Of a DNA stretch of 14,034 bases, positions 1 to 6,802 are shown piece after piece (the stretch's first letter is position 1; each line of letters starts with the position of its first letter). The notes under the pieces were generated by a model that was not told the DNA's origin, did no database searches, and saw only the letters and a program-made list of their open reading frames with translations. Position numbers and translations under genes: made by a program. This stretch comes from an uncultured Litorilinea sp. (GTDB lineage: Bacteria; Chloroflexota; Anaerolineae; Caldilineales; Caldilineaceae), in contig CAKZVN010000023.1 of the NCBI GenBank assembly GCA_937922105.1, positions 1-14,034 on the forward strand. The letters are read 5' to 3'.

Positions 1-102
1 GGCGTGTGGCTCGACACGCGCCGGCACATGATCGGGGCCGGCTGTGACCCTAGTGTACCACGACTTGGGGAGATCAGCGCGTCGCCGATTTTCTGCCCCT
101 AA
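1..102 (+). CDS. possible C-terminal end of an upstream gene (partial)
   Basis: An open frame enters from the left edge in frame 1 and ends at TAA (100-102), giving 33 codons. Of its first 16 codons, 15 end in G or C, as in the real genes of this window; the bias fades over the last half. The peptide begins GVWLDTRRHMIGAG and is not recognised. Short inverted repeats also lie here (GCGTGT/ACACGC at 2-19; GCCGGC at 20-25 and 37-42), so this could instead be intergenic structure. The call rests on codon bias alone. Confidence 0.22.
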   Translation, partial: GVWLDTRRHMIGAGCDPSVPRLGEISASPIFCP

Positions 103-178
103 GCCTGCTGATCACACACGCATTTGCTGCCGGGCTGTCGCCAATCCGAGGCGGGTCCCCTCCTCCTGATCGGCCTGT

Positions 179-208
179 TTGACAGCCCCCAAATACACGG
201 GCTACAAT
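179..208 (+). promoter_or_regulatory. sigma70-type promoter of the moeA1-moeA2 unit
   Basis: A perfect -35 box TTGACA (179-184) is followed after 18 bases by TACAAT (203-208), a five-of-six match to the -10 consensus. Transcription would start near 215, leaving a leader of about 107 bases before moeA1. The -35 box overlaps the right arm of an 8-bp inverted repeat, GGGCTGTC (132-139) and GACAGCCC (181-188), which could be a regulator site. No other promoter of similar quality was found upstream of moeA1. Confidence 0.72.
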
Positions 209-321
209 TTTAGTAACAAGCCAACATCGAATTCGTCGCGATCGGTTTCGGCCTGCCCGGCATTGCTCCTGCCATGCTTCCTGACCACTGCCCACCCGAC
301 GCGCCTAACCCTTAGGCCGCC

Positions 322-1551
322 ATGTCCGAATTTTTCACCGTCTATACGCCCGCCGACGCCTGGGCGCTCTTTTGCCGACACTTCACGCCGAGCCTCCGCA
401 CGCAGCGCATCGCCACCGCGGATGCGCTCGAGCGCGTGCTTGCCGAAACACTGACCGCCCCCCATGACCTGCCCGAATTTCCGCGCGCTACCGTGGACGG
501 CTACGCCGTGGCGGCAAGCGACACTTACGGCGCGTCGCCCGGTCTGCCCGCCTATCTTCAGGTGGTGGGCGAAGTACCCATGGGCCGGGCCGCCCAGATC
601 ACGCTGGGCGTGGGCGAAGCCGCGCTGGTCCATACTGGCGGCATGATCCCGCCAGGGGCCGACGCGGTGGTCATGGTGGAGAATACCCAAACTGTGGCTG
701 CGGATGCCATCGAGGTGCTGCGCCCGGTGGCAGAGGGCGAGAACATGGTGCAGGTGGGCGAGGACATCCGCCGCGGCGCAACGGTGCTGGAAGCCGGGCG
801 CATCCTGCGCCCCCAAGAGATCGGCGGGTTGGTGGCGCTGGGCATCACCGCGATCACGGTCGCTGCGCGGCCGCGTGTCGCCATCCTCTCCACCGGTGAC
901 GAAGTCGTTCCGCCCGACCGGCCCGTGCAGCCCGGCCAAGTGCGCGACATCAACTCCTATACGCTGGCTGCGCTGGTGCGCCGTGCCGGCGGTGAGCCGC
1001 TCCTCTACGGCATCATCCCGGATGACCGCACCGCATTGGAGGAGGCGGCGCGCCGCGCCCATGCCGAGGCCGACATGGTGATCCTCTCCGCAGGCAGTTC
1101 GGTAAGCTATCGCGACATGAGCGTGGCGGTGATTGATGGGCTGGGCGCGCCGGGCGTCTTGGTACACGGTCTGAGCGTGCGCCCCGGCAAGCCGACCATC
1201 ATCGCCGTCTGCGCGGGCAAACCGGTTTTCGGCTTGCCGGGCAACCCGGTCTCGGCTATGGTCATTTTCGAGTTGGTCGCTGCGCCGGCGATTCGTCTGT
1301 TGTTGGGCGCGCAACCCGGGCTGCGCGGCCAAGTACAAGCGCGCCTGGCACGCAACGTCGCCTCCGCGCCGGGCCGCGAGGATTATGTACAAGTCCGGCT
1401 GGAAGCGCGCGAGGACGGTTGGTGGGCTGTGCCCGTGCTAGGCAAATCCAACCTGATCTACACTCTGGTCAACGCCGACGGCGTGGTCCAAGTCCCGCTG
1501 GACGCCGGCGGTCTGCGCGAAGGCACGCCGGTCACCGTCACGCTCTATTAA
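322..1551 (+). CDS. moeA: molybdopterin molybdenumtransferase MoeA (canonical copy)
   Basis: 409 aa, the usual length for single-function MoeA. The family inserts molybdate or tungstate into adenylylated molybdopterin in the cytoplasm, the last step of basic Mo/W cofactor synthesis. Visible motifs in order: PRATVDGYAV (the DGYA Asp is residue 59), HTGGMIPPGADAVVMVE (104-120), VGEDIR (145-150), STGDEVV (190-196), a SAGSSVSYRDMS stretch in the MoCF-like domain (256-267), RPGKP (287-291) and GLPGNP (304-309). The acidic and Lys residues typical of the active cleft (D59, D148, E194, K290) are all present. The C-terminal beta domain follows from about residue 330. ATG 322 fits the family N-terminus, although only a weak TTAGG lies upstream as a ribosome-binding site. 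The next gene, a second MoeA, starts 28 bases after the stop, so the two are probably co-transcribed. Confidence 0.96.
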   Translation: MSEFFTVYTPADAWALFCRHFTPSLRTQRIATADALERVLAETLTAPHDLPEFPRATVDGYAVAASDTYGASPGLPAYLQVVGEVPMGRAAQITLGVGEAALVHTGGMIPPGADAVVMVENTQTVAADAIEVLRPVAEGENMVQVGEDIRRGATVLEAGRILRPQEIGGLVALGITAITVAARPRVAILSTGDEVVPPDRPVQPGQVRDINSYTLAALVRRAGGEPLLYGIIPDDRTALEEAARRAHAEADMVILSAGSSVSYRDMSVAVIDGLGAPGVLVHGLSVRPGKPTIIAVCAGKPVFGLPGNPVSAMVIFELVAAPAIRLLLGAQPGLRGQVQARLARNVASAPGREDYVQVRLEAREDGWWAVPVLGKSNLIYTLVNADGVVQVPLDAGGLREGTPVTVTLY

Positions 1552-1579
1552 GGCCTTGAGACCAGGCCGACCATCATCC

Positions 1580-3538
1580 ATGACGCAACTGACCCGCGAA
1601 GAACGTAACATCTATCTACATGACGTAGCGCTGGACGAGGCTGTCGCCGCATGGCAACGCGACTTGGAGGCCGCGGGGCTGCTGCGTCCCCTGGGCATCG
1701 AGAGCCTACCGCTCCCCGCCGCGCTGGGGCGCGTCACCGCCGCGCCTGTGTGGGCCAAAATTTCGTCGCCCCACTATCATGCCGCAGCCATGGACGGCTA
1801 CGCGGTACGCAGCGAGGAGACGCGCGGCGCCACCGAGACTGCGCCGCTCCTCCTGCGCCTGGGCGATCAAGCCGTCCCGGTGGACACAGGCGACCCGTTG
1901 CCCGCGGGCAAAAACGCGGTCATCATGATCGAAGAGACCCAGCGCGTAGCGCGCGACGGCGCGGAGTGGATCGAGATCACCGCTGCAGCCGCCCCCTGGA
2001 GTTATGTGCGCCCTCTGGGCGAGGATATGGTCGCCGGGGAATTGGTATTGCCCGCCAACCATCGCCTGCGTCCCCAAGACTTGGCTGCGCTGGCAGGCTG
2101 CGGTCATACCGACGTCGCGGTCTTTCGTCGCCCGCGCGTCGCCATCTTGCCCACCGGCACCGAGTTGGTCGCGCCGGGCAGCCCGCTCAAACCGGGCGAC
2201 ATCATTGACAGCAACTCGCTCATGCTGGGCGCGCAAGCCGAGGAGGCGGGCTGCGTGGTCACACGGCTGGGCATTGTCGCCGACGACTACGCTACGCTGC
2301 GCGACACGGTCGTCGCAGCGCTGGCGGAACATGACCTGGTCGCGATCAACGCCGGGTCGTCCGCCGGATCAGAGGATTTTACCTCGCGCATCGTTGCGGA
2401 GTTGGGCAAGCTGAGCGTGCACGGCATCGCCATCCGCCCGGGTCATCCCGTGGTGTTGGGCACAGCGCGCGGCAAGGCACTGGTGGGCATCCCCGGCTAT
2501 CCTGTCTCCGCGGCGGTGACATTCGATCTCTTGGTCACGCCGCTGCTCTACCGCTGGCAAGGCCTGGAGCCGCCTGTGCGCCCGATGGTGACCGCGACCT
2601 TGACGCGCAAAGTCCTGTCGCCCCTGGGCGAGGACCATTTTGTGCGCGTGACCGTGGGCCAAGTGGGCGAACGGCTGGTGGCAACGCCGCTGGCAGGCGG
2701 CGCGGGGGTGCTGACCTCGCTGGTCAAAGCCGACGGGGTGCTGACCATCCCACGCTTTGTCGAGGGGCACCAGCCAGGAGAACAGGTACGCATCGAGTTG
2801 TTGCGCCCGCAACACGAGATTGCGCGCAATCTGGTCGTCATCGGCTCGCATGATATGACGCTGGACCTCTTGGCTGACCGCTTGCGCCGTCGCGCCGGGC
2901 TGACGCTGGCGTCCGCGCATGTGGGCAGCCTGGGCGGGCTATTGGCTTTGCAGCGTGACGAGGCGCATCTGGCGGGGTCGCATCTGCTGGATGAAGCCAC
3001 CGGCGAAACCAACGTGACCGAGATTCGCCGCCTGCTCACAGCCCAGGGCATTGCGTCGGTGCTGCTGGGCTTTGTAGAGCGCGAGCAAGGGCTGATCGTC
3101 CCCGCGGGCAACCCCAAACGCATCCACGGGCTGGAGGATTTGCTGCGCGACGACGTGGTCTTTGTCAACCGCCAGCGCGGCGCGGGAACGCGCGTCCTGC
3201 TGGATTACGCGCTCAAACAGCGCGGGATCAACCCGCGGAAAATCGCGGGCTACGAGCGCCAGGAATACACCCACTTGGCTGTCGCCGCCGCGGTCAAGAG
3301 TGGTGCCGCCGATTGCGGGTTGGGGATTGTCGCCGCAGCGCGCGCACTGGAGTTGGACTTTATTCCGCTCTTCCACGAGCGTTACGACTTGGTCATCCCC
3401 CGGCGCTACTATGACGATGCACTGCTGGCGCCGTTGTTGGCTTTGCTGCGCGACCCGGAAGACGAGTTTCGCGCCGCGGTCCGCGCCCTGGGCGGCTACA
3501 CCATGCCCCAAATAGGCCAAGTGCTGGCAGAGTTGTAG
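1580..3538 (+). CDS. MoeA fused to a C-terminal PBP-like (periplasmic-binding-protein superfamily) domain
   Basis: 652 aa from ATG 1580; an in-frame TTG at 1556 would add eight unconserved residues and is not favoured. Residues 1-410 are MoeA: MDGYAV (71-76), VDTGDPLPAG then KNAVIM (101-116), GEDM (147-150), PTGTELV (191-197), IRPGHP (285-290), GIPGYP (303-308). Residues 411-652 form a PBP-like domain seen in MoeA fusions and in some molybdate-responsive regulators. Its landmarks are GSHDMTLDLL (422-431), LGGLLAL (451-457), AHLAGSHLLDEATGE (462-476), GLIVPAGNPKRI (504-515), FVNRQRGAGTRVLLDY (528-543), THLAVAAAV (564-572) and ERYDLVIP (600-607). No signal peptide is seen, so the domain is cytoplasmic; an oxyanion- or cofactor-sensing role is inferred. 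Unlike the upstream copy, Lys of RPGKP is His289 and GLPGNP is GIPGYP. Its position before an AOR-family gene suggests a role in loading that enzyme, possibly with tungsten. Confidence 0.93.
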   Translation: MTQLTREERNIYLHDVALDEAVAAWQRDLEAAGLLRPLGIESLPLPAALGRVTAAPVWAKISSPHYHAAAMDGYAVRSEETRGATETAPLLLRLGDQAVPVDTGDPLPAGKNAVIMIEETQRVARDGAEWIEITAAAAPWSYVRPLGEDMVAGELVLPANHRLRPQDLAALAGCGHTDVAVFRRPRVAILPTGTELVAPGSPLKPGDIIDSNSLMLGAQAEEAGCVVTRLGIVADDYATLRDTVVAALAEHDLVAINAGSSAGSEDFTSRIVAELGKLSVHGIAIRPGHPVVLGTARGKALVGIPGYPVSAAVTFDLLVTPLLYRWQGLEPPVRPMVTATLTRKVLSPLGEDHFVRVTVGQVGERLVATPLAGGAGVLTSLVKADGVLTIPRFVEGHQPGEQVRIELLRPQHEIARNLVVIGSHDMTLDLLADRLRRRAGLTLASAHVGSLGGLLALQRDEAHLAGSHLLDEATGETNVTEIRRLLTAQGIASVLLGFVEREQGLIVPAGNPKRIHGLEDLLRDDVVFVNRQRGAGTRVLLDYALKQRGINPRKIAGYERQEYTHLAVAAAVKSGAADCGLGIVAAARALELDFIPLFHERYDLVIPRRYYDDALLAPLLALLRDPEDEFRAAVRALGGYTMPQIGQVLAEL

Positions 3539-3560
3539 TAGATGGGACCGACTCATGACA

Positions 3561-3585
3561 AATGACCCCCGCGGATGGGGTCATT
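3561..3585 (+). terminator. hairpin after moeA2, possible terminator
   Basis: AATGACCCC (3561-3569) and GGGGTCATT (3577-3585) form a perfect 9-bp stem with a 7-base loop, starting 22 bases after the moeA2 stop. The downstream sequence has only a short T run (TTTT at 3597-3600), not a classic adjacent U tract, so termination may be partial. It separates moeA2 from the oxidoreductase gene. Confidence 0.5.
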
Positions 3586-3591
3586 GCGCGG

Positions 3592-3620
3592 TTGCGTTTT
3601 GGGCCAAAAGGCAGGACAAT
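3592..3620 (+). promoter_or_regulatory. possible promoter of the aldehyde oxidoreductase gene
   Basis: TTGCGT (3592-3597) and GACAAT (3615-3620) are 17 bases apart, matching the -35 in three and the -10 in four positions. The start would lie near 3627, giving a leader of roughly 145 bases. That leader includes a bulged GC-rich hairpin (GCACGCGC against a GCGCGCCGTGC stretch, around 3652-3680). The match is moderate, and read-through from moeA2 is an alternative. Confidence 0.33.
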
Positions 3621-3772
3621 AGAAGCACCGGTATGCCGCTACGGTCGAACCCGCACGCGCCTGGTCAGAGCGCGCCGTGCCGGACGACCATCCCACCTGA
3701 GACCGCATTCACCGACTTGGCGCACCATGCCTGCTTCGTTCGTATCCCATTCACCCAACACGGAGGGAAACC

Positions 3773-5653
3773 ATGCCCGCTAGTTACAGTGGCAAAATCT
3801 TGCATGTCGATCTGACGACCGAACAAACCTGGGTCGAGACCCTGGATGAGACCATCTACCGCCGCTACTTGGGCGGCGGCGCGTTGGCGACCTATTTTAT
3901 GCTGCGCGATATGAAGCCGGGCATTGACCCCCTGGGGCCGGAAAACCAGCTGATGTTCATGACCAGCGTCATCAACGGCTTGCCCCTCTCCGGCGCCAAC
4001 CGCTACAGCGCCGCGGCCAAGTCGCCCCTCACCGGTGGCTTCGGCGAATCGGAGGCCGGCGGCTATTGGGGGCCGGAATTCAAGCGCACCGGCTACGACG
4101 GTATCATCCTGCACGGCAAGTCAGCCAAGCCCACCTATCTCTACATCCACGACGGCCAATGTGAATTCCTCGACGCCACGCCCTATTGGGGCCAACTCTC
4201 CGGTGAAGTACAAGACGCGCTAGAAGCCGTCCACGGCAAGCGCATCTGCGTACTCCAGACCGGCGTGGCGGGCGAAAACGGCGTGCTCTTTGCCGCCATT
4301 ACCAACCAGTTGCGCCATTTCCACGGTCGCGCGGGGCTGGGCGCGGTGATGGGCAGCAAGAACCTGAAGGCCATTGTCGTGCGCGGGCGCGAGAAGGTTG
4401 CGCCCACCGAGCGTGACCAGGCCATGGAGGTCGTCCGCTGGTTCCGCGACAACTATGACAAAGAGCACGACCGCATGCACCTGCACGGCACCGCGGGCGG
4501 CGTCAACAGCCTGGACAAGGACGGCATCCTGCCCACGCGCAACTTCTTGGACGGCTCGTTTGAGCACGCCAACGCCATCTCCGGCACGCTCATGTCCGAG
4601 ACGATCCTGGTCAACCGCGGCACCTGCTTCTCCTGTAACGTCGAGTGCAAGCGCGAGGTGGAGGTGGAGGAGCGCGGGGTCAGCCCCAAGTACGGCGGCA
4701 TGGAATATGAAATCATCGGCGCGTTGGGGTCGCTGTGCGGCGTGGGCAACATGAACGACGTTGCCGAAGCGTCGCAGTGGGTCAACCGCTATGTGCTGGA
4801 CGGCATCTCCACCGGCGTGGCGATTGCCTTCGCCATGGAGTGCTACGAGGCGGGCATTCTGACCAAAGAGGACACCGACGGCCTTGACCTGCGCTTCGGC
4901 AACGCGGAAGCCATGCTGGCGATGATCCACAAGATTGCGCGGCGTGAGGGCTTGGGCGATATCCTTGCCGACGGCGTCAAGCGCGCGGCGGCACGCATCG
5001 GTCGCGGCTCGGAGAAGTATGCGCTGCACGTCAAGGGCCAAGAGTTGCCCATGCACGAGCCGCGCGGCAAAGTGAGCCTCTCTTTGGCCTACTCGGTTTC
5101 GCCCACCGGTGCGGACCATATGGAAGCCATCCACGACCCCTCCTTCGAGGGCTTGGGCGTCGTGGATAACGGGTTGAGCGAAGTCGGCCTGTTGGAACCG
5201 ATGGACCGCCGCGACCTCAGCCCCAAAAAGGTGCGCGCCTTCTTCTATGCCCAAGCCGTGTGGAGCCTCTACAACAGCATCGGCATGTGCGACTTTGTGG
5301 GCATGCCCATCGGCGCGCTCAAGATCAGCCAGCTGTGCAACTATCTGAACGCAGCGACGGGCTGGGACACCACCATGTGGGAACTGATCAAAGTCGGCGA
5401 GCGGGCCAACACCATGGCGCGCCTCTTCAACCTGCGCGAAGGTTTCACCGACAAGGACGACAACTTGCCCGATCGCATGTTCCAGCCCTTGCGCAACGGC
5501 AAGCTCCAGGGCATAGCCCTGGACCGCGCCGAGTTCGACAAGGCGCTGCGCACCTACTACCAGATGGCAGGCTGGGATTACCACGGCGTGCCGACGCCCG
5601 CCAAACTCGCCGAGTTGGAGCTGGAGTGGGCCATGGACGCTGTGCCCGCCTAA
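3773..5653 (+). CDS. aor: aldehyde:ferredoxin oxidoreductase family tungsten/molybdenum enzyme
   Basis: 626 aa, full length for the AOR family, whose members oxidise aldehydes (or related substrates) to acids and pass electrons to ferredoxin. They use a bis-pyranopterin W or Mo cofactor and one [4Fe-4S] cluster. The N-terminal AOR domain spans about 1-205 (GKILHVDLTTE, YLGGGALATYF, NRYSAAAKSPLTGGFGESEA, AITNQLRHFHGRAGLGAVMGSKNLKAI). The C-terminal domain follows. The cluster ligands are clear: C285-x2-C288-x3-C292 (RGTCFSCNVEC) and C506 (NSIGMC). The family Glu motif GMEYEIIGALG (309-319) and GADHM with H449 match the residues near the metal in characterised AORs. A strong Shine-Dalgarno GGAGGG (3762-3767) sits five bases before the ATG. 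No signal peptide is seen, so it is cytoplasmic. No ferredoxin or partner-subunit gene is adjacent. Substrate and metal cannot be read from sequence; tungsten is likelier from the family. Confidence 0.93.
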   Translation: MPASYSGKILHVDLTTEQTWVETLDETIYRRYLGGGALATYFMLRDMKPGIDPLGPENQLMFMTSVINGLPLSGANRYSAAAKSPLTGGFGESEAGGYWGPEFKRTGYDGIILHGKSAKPTYLYIHDGQCEFLDATPYWGQLSGEVQDALEAVHGKRICVLQTGVAGENGVLFAAITNQLRHFHGRAGLGAVMGSKNLKAIVVRGREKVAPTERDQAMEVVRWFRDNYDKEHDRMHLHGTAGGVNSLDKDGILPTRNFLDGSFEHANAISGTLMSETILVNRGTCFSCNVECKREVEVEERGVSPKYGGMEYEIIGALGSLCGVGNMNDVAEASQWVNRYVLDGISTGVAIAFAMECYEAGILTKEDTDGLDLRFGNAEAMLAMIHKIARREGLGDILADGVKRAAARIGRGSEKYALHVKGQELPMHEPRGKVSLSLAYSVSPTGADHMEAIHDPSFEGLGVVDNGLSEVGLLEPMDRRDLSPKKVRAFFYAQAVWSLYNSIGMCDFVGMPIGALKISQLCNYLNAATGWDTTMWELIKVGERANTMARLFNLREGFTDKDDNLPDRMFQPLRNGKLQGIALDRAEFDKALRTYYQMAGWDYHGVPTPAKLAELELEWAMDAVPA

Positions 5654-5684
5654 GCAACGCAGTCACGCACCGCGACAGAACGCA

Positions 5685-5715
5685 CCAACCCGGAAGCTGC
5701 GGGCTTCCGGGTTGG
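5685..5715 (+). terminator. perfect hairpin 1 downstream of the oxidoreductase gene
   Basis: CCAACCCGGAAGC (5685-5697) pairs perfectly with GCTTCCGGGTTGG (5703-5715): 13 bp, 5-base loop. No T run follows on either strand, so alone it may act as a 3'-end stabiliser rather than a terminator. It shares the core CCCGGAAGC/GCTTCCGGG with the next hairpin. Confidence 0.5.
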
Positions 5716-5739
5716 CACACACCTGCACGAACAGACGCG

Positions 5740-5775
5740 CACCGCCCGGAAGCCAGTGCTTCCGGGCGGTGTTTT
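5740..5775 (+). terminator. rho-independent terminator (hairpin 2) between convergent genes
   Basis: CACCGCCCGGAAGC (5740-5753) and GCTTCCGGGCGGTG (5758-5771) form a perfect 14-bp stem with a CAGT loop, immediately followed by TTTT (5772-5775). This fits a terminator for the oxidoreductase transcript. The convergent minus-strand permease gene ends at 5801. Its transcript would reach a weak CGCG-CTT-CGCG hairpin plus TTTTT first, then these two stems, so the region probably insulates both directions. Confidence 0.7.
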
Positions 5776-5800
5776 GTGCAAAAACGAACCGCGAAGCGCG

Positions 5801-6802
5801 CTATTTTTGTCGCCGCCGGATGATGTCGGCATAGACCGCCAGAATCACAATCGCGCCCGTGATCACCATCTGCCACTCCTGGGGCACGGAGAGAATACGC
5901 AGACCGTTGGTCAAGACGCTGATGATAAAAGCGCCGATGATGGTGCCCAGAATGGTTCCTTCACCGCCGCTCAAGGATGTGCCGCCGATCACCACCGCGG
6001 CGATGGCGTCCAGCTCATAGCCCGCGCCCAGGGCCGGTTGCGCCGAGTTGAGCCGCGCCGCCATGATCACGCCGCCGATGCCGCTGAACGCGCCGCCCAG
6101 GGCATAGATGGCGGTCTTCCAGCGGTCCACGTTGACGCCGGAGAGCCGCGTTGCTTCCTCGTTGGAGCCGATCGCCAGGTTATAGCGCCCCATCACCGTC
6201 TTGGTGAGGATCAGATGGGCGATAATGGCGGCGCCGAAAAGCACCAGCACCGCGTTGGGAATCTTATAGTCGGGCACGATCATGCCCACCAACGACCCCA
6301 TGGCGATCTCGCGGAAGGCCGGCGCGTCGTTGAAGTAGATGGGCCGCGCGCCGGAGATGACCAACGCCAACCCTTTTGCCATCATCATCACGCCCAACGT
6401 CGCAATGAAGGGCGGTACTTTCATCTTGGAGATGGTGAGGCCGTTGACCAGCCCCGCCAGTGCGCCCGTACCGATTCCTACCAACACGCCGATGGGGATG
6501 GGCAGACCCCACATGACAATGGCGACGCCGGTCATCACCGCCGACAGGGTCATCACCGTGCCAACGGAAAGGTCAATGCCGCCGGTGATGATGATATAGG
6601 TCACCCCTAGCGCCAGCAGACCGTTGACTGCGGTCGCCAAGAGGATGCCCACAATGTTGTTGAAGGTCAGGAAGTTGGGCGAGGCTAACGAAAAGACCAC
6701 AAAGAGCACGATCAGCCCGGCAAACGCCAAAATCTTCTGGGTGGCGTCGGAACGAAAGATGGTGCGCGAGAAGGGAATGGACGAAGTGGTTTCCAGGCTC
6801 AT
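5801..6802 (-). CDS. ribose-type sugar ABC transporter permease (RbsC family)
   Basis: 333 aa, close to the usual RbsC length. A mostly hydrophobic multi-span membrane protein that forms the translocation channel of a CUT2-class sugar importer; these proteins normally form a dimer. Family signatures: a first membrane span at about 24-40, GGIDLSVG (74-81), KVPPFIATLG (128-137), GSNEEATRLSGV (212-223, the cytoplasmic loop that contacts the ATPase) and GGTSLSGGEGT (273-283). The start ATG overlaps the ATPase stop in an ATGA arrangement (6802-6799), so translation is coupled. It is the last gene of the binding protein-ATPase-permease operon. The exact sugar (ribose, xylose, galactose or other) cannot be told from the permease. 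Confidence 0.93.
   Translation of the reverse strand: MSLETTSSIPFSRTIFRSDATQKILAFAGLIVLFVVFSLASPNFLTFNNIVGILLATAVNGLLALGVTYIIITGGIDLSVGTVMTLSAVMTGVAIVMWGLPIPIGVLVGIGTGALAGLVNGLTISKMKVPPFIATLGVMMMAKGLALVISGARPIYFNDAPAFREIAMGSLVGMIVPDYKIPNAVLVLFGAAIIAHLILTKTVMGRYNLAIGSNEEATRLSGVNVDRWKTAIYALGGAFSGIGGVIMAARLNSAQPALGAGYELDAIAAVVIGGTSLSGGEGTILGTIIGAFIISVLTNGLRILSVPQEWQMVITGAIVILAVYADIIRRRQK

Noticed and set aside
202..1392. Long minus-strand open frame (396 codons) opposite moeA1, and a similar 454-codon frame opposite the AOR gene at 4220-5584
   Set aside because: Both are antisense shadows of well-recognised genes. Their His/Arg/Asp-rich translations show no family motifs, a known artefact of high third-position GC.
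1556..1579. TTG start for the MoeA-PBP protein
   Set aside because: TTG is a rarer start, it lies only four bases after the moeA1 stop, and the added eight residues have no family support. ATG 1580 preferred.
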